This document shows positions 43,211 through 55,275 of a stretch of DNA of 64,000 bases, in pieces. How positions within the stretch are numbered: position 1 is the first letter of the stretch; each line of letters opens with the position of its first letter. Made by a program: the position numbers and the translations under genes. This stretch comes from Cribrihabitans_A neustonicus (GTDB lineage: Bacteria > Pseudomonadota > Alphaproteobacteria > Rhodobacterales > Rhodobacteraceae), in assembly GCF_048820895.1 (NCBI RefSeq), contig NZ_JBMERQ010000001.1, positions 496,001-560,000 of the forward strand, in the 5' to 3' direction. The notes under the pieces were generated by a model. The model was not told where the DNA came from, did not search any database, and worked only from the letters and a program-made list of their open reading frames with translations.

Positions 43211-44386
43211 ATGACCCCCGCGGCCCGCTGCCAGGCGGCGATTGAGATCCTGGACCAGGTATTGGAGGGCGCCTCCGCGGAACAGGTGCTGACCGCCTGG
43301 GGCCGCCGCAGCCGCTTTGCCGGCTCAAAGGACCGCGCTGCGGTGCGCGACCATGTGTTCACCGCGCTGCGCTGCCTGCGGTCCCATGCGGCGCTTGGCG
43401 GGTCGTGGTCGGGCCGCGGACTGATCCTCGGCGCGATGCGCGAGGCGGGGGAGGACCCGGCCGCCATCTTCACCGGCGAGGGCCACGCGCCGCAGCCCCT
43501 CACTCCCGCCGAACGGGCGCTGCCGGCGCTGCCGGAGGGGGCCGAGCGGCTCGATATTCCCGACTGGCTCTGGCCCGCTTTCAGTGCCAGCCTTGGCAAT
43601 CAGGCCGAGGCGGCAGCGCTGGCACTGCGCTCCCGCGCGCCGGTGCATCTGCGGGTGAACATCGCGCGTGCGAGCCTGGCGGAAGCGCAAGAAGCGCTGG
43701 CGCAGGAGGGCATCGCCACCGTGCCGCACCCCGCTGCGGCGACCGCGCTGGAGGTCACTGAGGGTGCACGCAAACTGCGCAACTCTGGCCCCTACAAATC
43801 AGGTATGGTCGAACTGCAGGACGCTGCCAGCCAGGCGGTCTGCGAATTGCTGCCGCTGGCCGATGGCATGCGAGTGCTCGACTATTGTGCAGGCGGCGGC
43901 GGCAAGAGCCTTGCGATGGCGGCGCGGGCACGGGTTGCACTCTTTGCCCACGACGCCGATCCGCGCAGGATGAAAGACCTGCCGGACCGCGCGGCGCGTG
44001 CGGGCGCTCCGGTTCAGCTTCTGGAATCCAGTGAACTGGAGAAGGCCGGGCCCTTCGATCTGATCCTTTGCGACGCGCCCTGTTCTGGCTCCGGTTCCTG
44101 GCGGCGGGCGCCCGAAGGTAAATGGCGCCTAACACCCGGTAAACTACAGCTGCTGCGCAAAACCCAAGGTGAAATCCTTGCCGCTGCGGCCCCTCTGGCA
44201 GCGCCGGGCGGGGTTCTGGCTTTTGCCACATGCTCCATGCTGGAGGAAGAAAACTCCGCCCAAGTTCAAGCGTTTATCGCGCGGAATGAAGGCTGGCAGA
44301 TGACTGCCGAACAGAGTTGGCAGGTGCAGGAAGGCACCGATGGTTTCTACGTTGCCGTGTTGACGCGCGCGAAGGCCGGTTGCTAG
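43211..44386 (+). CDS. RsmB/NOP-family RNA cytosine methyltransferase
   Basis: The 391-residue protein is an m5C RNA methyltransferase: an N-terminal NusB-like region, a SAM-binding core (VLDYCAGGGGKSLAMAA) and the two catalytic cysteines DAPCSGSGSWRRAPE and FATCSMLEEENS. rRNA (16S position 967 in E. coli RsmB) is the usual target; a tRNA cannot be excluded. Start MTPAARCQAAIEIL at 43211 follows the guaB stop by 46 bp. Confidence 0.9.
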   Translation: MTPAARCQAAIEILDQVLEGASAEQVLTAWGRRSRFAGSKDRAAVRDHVFTALRCLRSHAALGGSWSGRGLILGAMREAGEDPAAIFTGEGHAPQPLTPAERALPALPEGAERLDIPDWLWPAFSASLGNQAEAAALALRSRAPVHLRVNIARASLAEAQEALAQEGIATVPHPAAATALEVTEGARKLRNSGPYKSGMVELQDAASQAVCELLPLADGMRVLDYCAGGGGKSLAMAARARVALFAHDADPRRMKDLPDRAARAGAPVQLLESSELEKAGPFDLILCDAPCSGSGSWRRAPEGKWRLTPGKLQLLRKTQGEILAAAAPLAAPGGVLAFATCSMLEEENSAQVQAFIARNEGWQMTAEQSWQVQEGTDGFYVAVLTRAKAGC

Positions 44387-44414
44387 GTTCACTCCCGGAA
44401 AACCTATGTTTTTC

Positions 44415-44430
44415 TTAACGTGGTTTTAAC
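44415..44430. promoter_or_regulatory. CtrA-type box upstream of cckA
   Basis: TTAA-N7-TTAAC reads exactly as the CtrA consensus, 49 nt before the cckA ATG. CtrA is the response regulator that CckA controls, so this would be a feedback site. Confidence 0.6.
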
Positions 44431-44478
44431 TCAACTTGCCGCGTTATTGCGGCACCAAGCACTGTCCATGGAGCCGCA

Positions 44479-46785
44479 ATGATCGGTCGCCGAGAAACCT
44501 CCGTCCCGGAATTGCGCGTCTATGCGCCTGAACATGCCCGGCTTGCGGCGACACTCCTGCTGGCGGTGATGCTGATGCTTGCCCCTTGGCTGCTGGCGCT
44601 GCCTGAATGGATGGGCCGCGGCTTTGTGATGGTGGGGCTGACGCTGGTGGCGGTGGCGGGGCTGATGCTGTTGCAGACACGGCTGCGCCTCAACGCCCGC
44701 GCGATGGCGGCGGAGCTGCTCACCGGCTTCATCGAAAAGGATGCAACCCCCAGCTTTGTCACCGACGATGACGGGATGATCCACGCCTGCAACGCTGCCG
44801 CGGTGAAACGTTTTCAGGACGCGTCCAAGGAGACCCTGGCAGGCACGCTGCGCTCGGTGCTCGCAAACCCATCGGCGGTGCTGTTCCGTCTGCAGAACCG
44901 CGCCCGCGTTGATGGCGCCGCACGTGAGGACATCGTGACCCGCCGCGGCCACGTGCGGCTGGCGGTGCACCAGATGAACGGCGGCAGCTATCTGTGGCGG
45001 GTTGAGGATATTCTGGAGCGCGCAGGCTCCGGCCGCGGCGCGGAAGCGGTGGCAGTGCCAATGATCACCGTCGGCCGCACAGGCGCCGTTCTGTTTATGA
45101 ACGAGGCCGCCCGCGGCCTGATCGGCGAGCGGGCGAAGTCCACCGACAGGCTGTTCCCCTCGCTGCCGGTGCTGCCAGGGAAGATCAACACGCTCAGCAC
45201 CAAGTCCGGCCCGGTGCAGGTGCTGGTCAGCGAGAAGAACCGCACCCAGGGCCGCAGCGAGCTCTACATGATGGAGGTCGACGAGAAGGAACTGGCCGCG
45301 GGACAGGCGGGCTTTGAATCCCTTCCCGTTCCCTTCCTGAAAGTCGCGCCCTCGGGTGAGATACTGACCGCCAACAAGATGGCGCTCCGGCTCCTCGGCA
45401 TTGACAGCTGCGGCAACCGCAAGCTCGGCCAGCTGATGGAAGGCCTGGGCCGGCCGATGTCGGACTGGCTGCGGGATACGGCGGACGGGCTTGCCCCGAA
45501 CAAGTCCGAGTTCCTGCGCGTGGCGCGCCGTGACAAGGAGGTCTTTGTCCAGATTACTCTGACCCGTATTCTGGAGGAAGGCGCGCCGGTGCTCATTGCG
45601 GTGCTGAATGACGCGACCGAGCTGAAAACGCTGGAAGCGCAGTTCGTCCAGAGCCAGAAGATGCAGGCGATCGGCCAGCTCGCCGGCGGGGTGGCGCATG
45701 ATTTCAACAACCTGCTGACCGCAATTGCAGGCCATTGCGACCTGCTCCTGCTGCGCCACGACCAGGGCGACCAGGATTACGGCGATCTGATCCAGATCCA
45801 CGAGAATGCCAACCGCGCCGCCGCGCTGGTCAGCCAGCTGCTGGCGTTTTCGCGCAAGCAAACCCTCCAGCCCGAGGTGCTGGATGTGCGCGACACGCTT
45901 TCGGACCTTACACATCTTCTGAACCGCCTGGTGGGTGAGAAGGTCACGCTGACGCTCAGCCACGACCCGGTGATGAAGGCGATCCGCGCCGACAAGCGGC
46001 AGCTGGAGCAGGTGCTGATGAACCTGGTGGTGAACGCGCGGGATGCGATGCCCCAGGGCGGCGAGATCCGGGTGGAAACCGAGGTGCTGTCGCTCGACGG
46101 CCCGCTGGAGCGCGACCGCGCCACGGTGCCGGAAGGCGACTGGGTGACAGTTAAGGTCTCGGACGAGGGCGTGGGTATCGCGCCGGACAAGCTGCAGAAG
46201 GTGTTCGAGCCTTTTTACACGACCAAACGCACCGGCGAGGGCACCGGGCTGGGCTTGTCGACCGCTTATGGCATCATCAAGCAGACCGGCGGCTATATCT
46301 TCGTGGATTCCGTGAAGGGCCACGGCACCCAGTTCACCCTGTTCTTCCCCGTCTACAAGCAGCAGCCGCAACTGCAGCCCGCCGCCAGGAGCGAGGACAA
46401 GGCCGCCGCCGCTAAGCACGGCGAAGGCGTGGTGCTCCTGGTGGAGGACGAGGCGCCGGTACGGGCTTTTGCCTCCCGCGCGCTCAGGATGCGCGGCTAC
46501 ACTGTCCTGGAAGCGGAATCGGCCGAGGACGCCCTGCGCACGCTGGAGGATCCGGGGCTTACCGTGGATGTCTTCGTCACCGATGTGGTGATGCCGGGCA
46601 TGGACGGGCCGAGCTGGGTGCGCGAGGCGCTGAAGGAGCGCCCCGAAACCCGCGTGGTCTTTGTTTCCGGCTATGCCGAGGGCGCCTTTGGCGAAGCGGA
46701 ACCGATGGTGCCGAACTCGGTCTTCCTGCCAAAACCTTTTTCTCTCAACCAGTTGACGGAAACTGTTCACGCGCAGCTGCACTAA
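44479..46785 (+). CDS. cckA: Hybrid sensor histidine kinase/phosphatase CckA
   Basis: CckA controls the CtrA phosphorelay (through ChpT); in Rhodobacteraceae it governs motility, gene-transfer-agent and similar traits. The 768-residue protein has two N-terminal membrane helices (LLLAVMLMLAPWLL and GFVMVGLTLVAVAGLML), PAS-like regions (about 90-370), the HisKA box with His407 (GQLAGGVAHDFNNLLTAIAG, the CckA hallmark), the ATPase boxes (NLVVNARDAM, DEGVGIAPDKLQKVF, GTGLGLSTAYG) and a C-terminal receiver domain with Asp702 (FVTDVVMPGMDG). GGAG precedes the ATG. An exact CtrA box is just upstream. Confidence 0.93.
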   Translation: MIGRRETSVPELRVYAPEHARLAATLLLAVMLMLAPWLLALPEWMGRGFVMVGLTLVAVAGLMLLQTRLRLNARAMAAELLTGFIEKDATPSFVTDDDGMIHACNAAAVKRFQDASKETLAGTLRSVLANPSAVLFRLQNRARVDGAAREDIVTRRGHVRLAVHQMNGGSYLWRVEDILERAGSGRGAEAVAVPMITVGRTGAVLFMNEAARGLIGERAKSTDRLFPSLPVLPGKINTLSTKSGPVQVLVSEKNRTQGRSELYMMEVDEKELAAGQAGFESLPVPFLKVAPSGEILTANKMALRLLGIDSCGNRKLGQLMEGLGRPMSDWLRDTADGLAPNKSEFLRVARRDKEVFVQITLTRILEEGAPVLIAVLNDATELKTLEAQFVQSQKMQAIGQLAGGVAHDFNNLLTAIAGHCDLLLLRHDQGDQDYGDLIQIHENANRAAALVSQLLAFSRKQTLQPEVLDVRDTLSDLTHLLNRLVGEKVTLTLSHDPVMKAIRADKRQLEQVLMNLVVNARDAMPQGGEIRVETEVLSLDGPLERDRATVPEGDWVTVKVSDEGVGIAPDKLQKVFEPFYTTKRTGEGTGLGLSTAYGIIKQTGGYIFVDSVKGHGTQFTLFFPVYKQQPQLQPAARSEDKAAAAKHGEGVVLLVEDEAPVRAFASRALRMRGYTVLEAESAEDALRTLEDPGLTVDVFVTDVVMPGMDGPSWVREALKERPETRVVFVSGYAEGAFGEAEPMVPNSVFLPKPFSLNQLTETVHAQLH

Positions 46786-46808
46786 GGTTTCCGGTACTGG
46801 AAGCATCA

Positions 46809-46842
46809 GGGGCCGCCCAATTTTTTGGGGCGGCCCTCTTCT
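46809..46842 (+). terminator. Intrinsic terminator of cckA
   Basis: GGGCCGCCC / GGGCGGCCC (9-bp stem) with a 9-nt T-rich loop is followed by TCTTCTTT, 23 bp after the cckA stop. Confidence 0.8.
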
Positions 46843-47031
46843 TTGGCGCGGGACAAGGCCGTCAGGCCGCCGCGCATCGCCGTCGCGCCCCCACGCGGCG
46901 GCGATTTTGCTGTGGCTGGGTGGTCCCTCGAAATCGCGTACGGACGAGGCCGGGATAAACTGCCAGTCACTTTTGCCGGATGGCCTCCGCGCGCACCGGC
47001 AACGCGCGGCTCCGCATCTCAGCAAGAATGT

Positions 47032-47631
47032 TCAGCGCGCCGGTATGCTGTCGTAGAGATCGAACTCCGCTGCCCGCTTGCGCCGCACCAGCGCCTCGGT
47101 CTCAGGGCTGACGTCCAGATGCGCTTGCGGGCTCACGTTGCGGCGCTGTGTCGTGATGCTCTGCTCCAGCCGCGTTTCCAGGAAGGTGCGGAAGGCGTCC
47201 TGGTCCTCGTAGCGGAACAGGTGGGTGACCTTGCAGCCGTTGGCCTGCGGCTCGAGAAACTTGGCCTGGCTCCCGACATTGGCAAAGCCGGGGGGCTTGC
47301 CCTTGCAGGCCGCATGCAGGAAGGCGTCGAAGGAAATGCCCCTGGTCGAATTGGGTTTGCCTTCCATGAATGAGCGCTGGCGGAACCGGTACCAGCTGCC
47401 GAGCCAGCTGAACGGCTCGCGCATCACCGCCGCCACTTCCAGCTCGGCATCGCAGACCTTCTCGTACATTGGCCGGATCCAGCGGTTATAGCGGAACAGC
47501 GGCGCATGCTTCAGCTCCGGCGGGTCGGAGATCGCCAGGTCGGCGCGGTTCCGCAGAGCATCCTGATAGGCGGTGGTGCCGGTCTTGGGCACCGACAGAA
47601 GCACCAGCCGTTCTTTGAAAAAGATCATCAT
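47032..47631 (-). CDS. Sulfotransferase-like protein
   Basis: The 199-residue protein opens MMIFFKERLVLLSVPKTGTT, in which SVPKTGTTAY is the 5'-phosphosulfate (PAPS) binding loop of sulfotransferases. Residues after it match the 3'-phosphate region less clearly (AAVMREPFSWLGSWYRFR). It probably sulfates a cell-surface or small molecule, but the acceptor is unknown. The start (47631; an adjacent ATG at 47628 is equally possible) is set by the domain; a much longer frame upstream overlaps the recA promoter and is rejected. No clear RBS. It is divergent from recA. Confidence 0.75.
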   Translation of the reverse strand: MMIFFKERLVLLSVPKTGTTAYQDALRNRADLAISDPPELKHAPLFRYNRWIRPMYEKVCDAELEVAAVMREPFSWLGSWYRFRQRSFMEGKPNSTRGISFDAFLHAACKGKPPGFANVGSQAKFLEPQANGCKVTHLFRYEDQDAFRTFLETRLEQSITTQRRNVSPQAHLDVSPETEALVRRKRAAEFDLYDSIPAR

Positions 47632-47723
47632 TTCGTTAACTGCCCGGTAAATCCTGCTGGCTTCATTCAACCTTAAATCAATCTTTAACACCTCGCACCC
47701 GCTTCTGGTACAGCAGAAACCAG

Positions 47724-47752
47724 TTGCAATGTTCTCGTTTTGATCGCATACG
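47724..47752 (+). promoter_or_regulatory. recA promoter
   Basis: TTGCAA (47724-47729), 17-nt spacer, CATACG (47747-47752): a weak sigma-70-like promoter directly in front of the SOS box, so LexA bound there would block initiation. Confidence 0.5.
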
Positions 47753-47767
47753 GAACAAGAGGCGAAC
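47753..47767 (+). promoter_or_regulatory. LexA/SOS box of recA (GAAC-N7-GAAC)
   Basis: GAAC, seven bases, GAAC is the direct-repeat LexA site of alphaproteobacteria. It lies 57 nt before the recA ATG. A second near-match (GTTC-N7-GATC, 47731-47745) overlaps the promoter spacer. Confidence 0.9.
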
Positions 47768-47823
47768 AAAGCAGTGATTGCCGCACGCCCCGGTGTGTGA
47801 CACATAGAAAGGGACAAGGGACT

Positions 47824-48891
<1,068 letters not shown>

Positions 48892-48921
48892 GCACCCGGT
48901 AGTCTGATCAATTCACGGGCG

Positions 48922-48952
48922 AAGGGGCGTGGCGAGGGCCGCGCCCCTTTTT
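48922..48952 (+). terminator. Intrinsic terminator of recA
   Basis: AAGGGGCG / CGCCCCTT (8-bp stem, 12-nt loop) followed by a T-run, 31 bp after the recA stop. Confidence 0.85.
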
Positions 48953-49046
48953 CGTGCGGCTGGCGGCCTTCCCGCTGTGGACAGTGCCCCGGCGGGGCGG
49001 TAAACCTGCCCGGACCGCTGAAAAAAGCCCGTAAGAGATCCCGCAC

Positions 49047-51704
<2,658 letters not shown>

Positions 51705-51708
51705 GCAA

Positions 51709-51996
51709 ATGGGCGCACTCTGGATCGCGCATGTCACCGTTACCGACGCCGAGGCCTACGGCAGATACGCCGAGCTGGCGGGGCCTGCCATCGCCAAGCA
51801 CGGCGGCGAATTTATCGCCCGGGGCGGCCGCTTTGTGCAGCTGGAGGGCAAGGAGCGGCCGCGCAACGTCGTCGCCCGTTTCCCCAGCGTCGAGGCGGCA
51901 GTCGACTGCTACAACAGCCCCGAATACCAGGAGGCCTTGAGCCACGCGCGCGACGCCTCCGAGCGTGAGCTGATGGTGGTGGAGACCAGCGAGTAG
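51709..51996 (+). CDS. DUF1330 family protein
   Basis: The 95-residue protein (MGALWIAHVTVTDAEAYGRY) has a dimeric alpha-beta barrel-like fold with hallmark text KHGGEFIARGG and FPSVEAAVDCYNSPEYQ of DUF1330. Function is unknown. The ATG at 51709 is 4 bp after the alaS stop; GGGAGG lies inside the end of alaS, so the genes are coupled. Confidence 0.88.
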   Translation: MGALWIAHVTVTDAEAYGRYAELAGPAIAKHGGEFIARGGRFVQLEGKERPRNVVARFPSVEAAVDCYNSPEYQEALSHARDASERELMVVETSE

Positions 51997-52052
51997 GCCA
52001 GAGTGCCTGCCGCAAACACCCCGCCGGTTTGAGTATTTCGGGAAAGATGAAG

Positions 52053-52079
52053 GGGAGCGGTGCTGGCCGCTCCCTTTTT
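52053..52079 (+). terminator. Intrinsic terminator of alaS-DUF1330
   Basis: GGGAGCGG / CCGCTCCC (8-bp stem, 6-nt loop) followed by TTTTT, 57 bp after the DUF1330 stop. Confidence 0.9.
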
Positions 52080-52082
52080 CCG

Positions 52083-52664
52083 TCAGTATGGGTTGCGCGG
52101 GCTGCGGTCGGCTGAGAGGCTCTGCTGGCGCCGCTCCACCAGGGTTTCGATGGCATCGGCCAGATGCGACTCCTGGATATTGTAGTCTTCGCGCGCCAGC
52201 CGGATACGGTGGGCTTCGATCATCACATCTGCATGGGTGTAGCCGGCGGGCGGCTCAAACCGGTAGCAGGCAAGTTCGATCAGGAGCCCCATCGGGTCCT
52301 TGAAATAGATCGAGTCCATAAAACCGCGGTCCTTGGGCCCGGAATGCCCGATCCCGCGCGCCTCCAGCCGCTGAACGGCCTGGCTGAAGGTGGCCTTGCT
52401 CACGTTGAACGCAAGGTGATGCACGCAGCCCGGTTCGGTGGGGGTGCGGCGCGGGTCCGGCGTGCGGTTTTCATTGGTGAAGACGGTGATCAGACGGCCA
52501 TCCCCCGGATCGAAGTAGAGGTGGCCTTCGTCCGGGTTGTCCAGGTTCGGCTGATCGAAGACAAAGGGCATCCCCAGCACGCCCTCCCAGAAGTCGATCG
52601 ATGTCCGCCGGTCTGCTCCGGTCAGCGTGATATGATGGACGCCCTGCACTTGCAGCTTCTGCAT
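52083..52664 (-). CDS. VOC-family (glyoxalase/dioxygenase fold) protein
   Basis: The 193-residue protein has a vicinal-oxygen-chelate fold: VQGVHHITLTGADR with a metal-binding His near the start, GCVHHLAFNVSK in the second half, and FKDPMGLLIELAC with the conserved Glu. This set (His, His, Glu) can bind a divalent metal. The substrate is unknown. GGGGAG lies 5 nt before the ATG. A strong hairpin separates it from typA on the same strand. Confidence 0.88.
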   Translation of the reverse strand: MQKLQVQGVHHITLTGADRRTSIDFWEGVLGMPFVFDQPNLDNPDEGHLYFDPGDGRLITVFTNENRTPDPRRTPTEPGCVHHLAFNVSKATFSQAVQRLEARGIGHSGPKDRGFMDSIYFKDPMGLLIELACYRFEPPAGYTHADVMIEAHRIRLAREDYNIQESHLADAIETLVERRQQSLSADRSPRNPY

Positions 52665-52713
52665 CTGTTTCTCCCCCGATTTTGGGAGACGGTAGCACGG
52701 CAGATGCAGACAG

Positions 52714-52743
52714 CAAAAAAAGGCCGCCCAGGAGGGCGGCCTT
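52714..52743 (-). terminator. Intrinsic terminator of typA
   Basis: AAGGCCGCCC / GGGCGGCCTT (10-bp stem, 4-nt loop). On the minus strand it is followed by a T-run, 9 bp after the typA stop. Confidence 0.92.
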
Positions 52744-52751
52744 TTATTGGA

Positions 52752-54572
52752 TCAGCTGGCGGCCTTGGCCATCCGCTTGCGCTCGTGCGGGTCGAGATAG
52801 CGCTTGCGCAGACGGATCGAGTTGGGGGTCACTTCCACCAGCTCGTCATCGTTGATGTAGGCGATGGCCTCTTCCAGCGACAGGGTGATGGGCGTGGTCA
52901 GACGCACCGCGTCATCGGTGCCCGAGGCGCGCACGTTGGTCAGCTTCTTGCCCTTCAACGGGTTCACTTCCAGATCGTTGTCGCGCGAATGCTCGCCGAT
53001 GATCATGCCGGTGTAGACCTCGGCCTGGGCGCCGATGAACATCTTGCCGCGCTCTTCGAGGTTCCACAGCGCATAGGCCACGGACTGGCCGTTCTCCATC
53101 GAGATCAGCACGCCCGCGCGGCGGCCCGGGATCGCGCCCTTGTGAGGCGTCCAGCCGTGAAACACGCGGTTCAGCACGCCGGTGCCGCGGGTGTCGGTGA
53201 GGAATTCGCCGTGGTAGCCGATCAGCCCGCGCGAGGGCACATGGGCGATGATGCGGGTCTTGCCGGCACCGGCCTGGCGCATCTCCACCAGGTCGCCCTT
53301 GCGCGCACCGGTGATCTTCTCGATCACCGCGCCGGAATACTCGTCATCCACGTCGATGGTGACTTCTTCCACCGGCTCCATGCGCTGGCCGTCTTCCTCG
53401 CGCATGATCACCTGCGGCCGGGAGATCGACAGTTCGAAACCCTCGCGGCGCATGTTCTCGATCAGAACGCCCATCTGCAACTCGCCGCGGCCGGAGACCT
53501 CGAAGGCCTCGCCGCCGGGAGTGTCGGCGATCTTGATCGCGACGTTGCTTTCGGCCTCTTTCATCAGCCGATCGCGGATCACCCGGGACTGCACCTTCTT
53601 GCCATCGCGGCCTGCCAGCGGGCTGTCATTGATGCCGAAGGTCACGGTGATGGTGGGCGGGTCGATCGGCTGGGCGTCCAGCGGCTCGTCTACCGCCAGC
53701 GCGCAGATGGTGTCGGCCACGGTGGCCTTGGACATGCCGGCAATCGACACGATGTCGCCTGCCTGGGCTTCCTCGATGTCCTGCTGAGCGAGGCCGCGGA
53801 AGGCCTGAATGCGGGTCACGCGGAACTGCTCGATCTTCTGACCTACGCGGGTCAGCGCCTGAACCGTGGCACCGACCTTCAGCTTGCCGCTTTCAACGCG
53901 GCCGGTGAGCAGACGGCCGACGAAAGGGTCGCTGCCCAGCGTGGTCGCCAGCATGCGGAAGTCTTCGTCCTGGCGGGCGATCTGCTTGGGCTTGGGCACG
54001 TGGTTCACTATCAGGTTGAACAGCGCGTGCAGATCCTTGCGCGGCCCGTCAAGTGACGGGTCGGCCCAGCCGGAGCGGCCCGAGGCGTACATATGCGGGA
54101 AGTCGAGCTGGTCCTCGTTGGCGTCGAGCGAGGCAAAGAGGTCGAAGACCTCGTCCAGCGCCCGGTCGGGCTCGGCGTCGGGTTTGTCGACCTTGTTCAG
54201 CACCACGATCGGGCGCAGGCCAAGCGCCAGCGCCTTGGAGGTGACGAATTTCGTCTGCGGCATCGGGCCTTCGGCGGCATCGACCAGCAGCACAACGCCA
54301 TCGACCATCGACAGGATACGCTCCACCTCGCCGCCGAAGTCGGCGTGGCCAGGGGTGTCGACGATGTTGATGCGGGTGCCGTGCCATTCGACCGAGGTCG
54401 GCTTGGCAAAGATGGTGATGCCGCGCTCGCGCTCGAGGTCGTTGGAATCCATTGCGCGTTCCGCCACCGCCTGGTTCTCGCGGAAGGCGCCGGATTGTTT
54501 CAGAAGCTCATCTACCAGTGTGGTCTTGCCGTGGTCGACGTGAGCAATGATCGCAATGTTGCGCAGGTCCAT
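52752..54572 (-). CDS. typA: Ribosome-associated GTPase TypA/BipA
   Basis: TypA is an EF-G-like GTPase that helps ribosome assembly and stress adaptation. The 606-residue protein has G1 AHVDHGKTTL, DTPGHADFGGEVER (G3), NKVDKPDA (G4), then domains II-III-V and a C-terminal basic tail (RLRKRYLDPHERKRMAKA). Length is normal. It ends in a strong intrinsic terminator. Confidence 0.97.
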   Translation of the reverse strand: MDLRNIAIIAHVDHGKTTLVDELLKQSGAFRENQAVAERAMDSNDLERERGITIFAKPTSVEWHGTRINIVDTPGHADFGGEVERILSMVDGVVLLVDAAEGPMPQTKFVTSKALALGLRPIVVLNKVDKPDAEPDRALDEVFDLFASLDANEDQLDFPHMYASGRSGWADPSLDGPRKDLHALFNLIVNHVPKPKQIARQDEDFRMLATTLGSDPFVGRLLTGRVESGKLKVGATVQALTRVGQKIEQFRVTRIQAFRGLAQQDIEEAQAGDIVSIAGMSKATVADTICALAVDEPLDAQPIDPPTITVTFGINDSPLAGRDGKKVQSRVIRDRLMKEAESNVAIKIADTPGGEAFEVSGRGELQMGVLIENMRREGFELSISRPQVIMREEDGQRMEPVEEVTIDVDDEYSGAVIEKITGARKGDLVEMRQAGAGKTRIIAHVPSRGLIGYHGEFLTDTRGTGVLNRVFHGWTPHKGAIPGRRAGVLISMENGQSVAYALWNLEERGKMFIGAQAEVYTGMIIGEHSRDNDLEVNPLKGKKLTNVRASGTDDAVRLTTPITLSLEEAIAYINDDELVEVTPNSIRLRKRYLDPHERKRMAKAAS

Positions 54573-54691
54573 GACGTATGCCTTTGTAAGGAAGTTGGGG
54601 CGCGCATAGCCCGATACCGGCCCGAAGACCAGAGGAAATGCGCTTGATTGCCCCGCAAAGGCGGATCAGCGCCCCTTTCCGGGCGCTTGGG

Positions 54692-55027
54692 TCAGTGGCC
54701 GGAGGTCTTTGAAAACAGGTGGATGATGATGATGCCGGTCATGATCAGTACCATGCCCAGCACCGCGGGCCAGTCCAGCCGCTGGCCAAACACCACAAAG
54801 GCAATGACCGCAATCAGCAGGATGCCGAGCCCGGACCAGATGGCATAGACCACGCCAACCGGCATGAATTTGAGCGTGAGCCCCATCATGTAAAAGGAGA
54901 ACCCGTAGGCCACCAGCACGAGGAGTGACGGCCCGAGCCGGGAGAACTGCTGGCTGGCTTGCAGCGCCGTGGTGCCGATGGTCTCCGCCGCGACGGCGAT
55001 GATCAGGTAGACGTAATGCACGGGCAT
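54692..55027 (-). CDS. Small multidrug resistance (SMR) transporter
   Basis: The 111-residue protein has four helices and the SMR signature: IAVAAETIGTTALQAS contains Glu14-equivalent, and PVGVVYAIWSGLGILLI holds the second-half signature. SMR proteins expel cationic drugs or guanidinium. The exact substrate is unknown. AAGGAGG lies 8 nt before the ATG. Confidence 0.93.
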   Translation of the reverse strand: MPVHYVYLIIAVAAETIGTTALQASQQFSRLGPSLLVLVAYGFSFYMMGLTLKFMPVGVVYAIWSGLGILLIAVIAFVVFGQRLDWPAVLGMVLIMTGIIIIHLFSKTSGH

Positions 55028-55275
55028 GGTGCTTTCCCTCCTTGGCGGCGGCCGGTTGCTCCCGGGGTAGCGGATTGCGGCCGCGCGGGAAAGCTCGGAA
55101 ACGGCACCAACTGGCGCAATTCCGCAAGGCGTGAGGGGGCATTGGCGTTTCCGCAGGTAAGTGTGCGCAAATGCACTGGACCGGCGGGGCGCCGCCTCTT
55201 AGGGGAATGATCAGGGTCTTGCCGTATTTTTAGGGGCATTGTCCTGATTCCCTTCACCCGCCAAGGAGCGCCGTA

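Noticed and set aside
44431..47025. Minus-strand ORF of 864 codons across cckA
   Set aside because: It is antisense to a clearly coding cckA, with H/R/Q-rich text and no recognisable motif.
47673..47689. CtrA box in the recA-sulfotransferase gap
   Set aside because: The spacing between TTAA and TTAAC is 8 instead of 7, so it is not listed as a site; it is only mentioned with the sulfotransferase finding.
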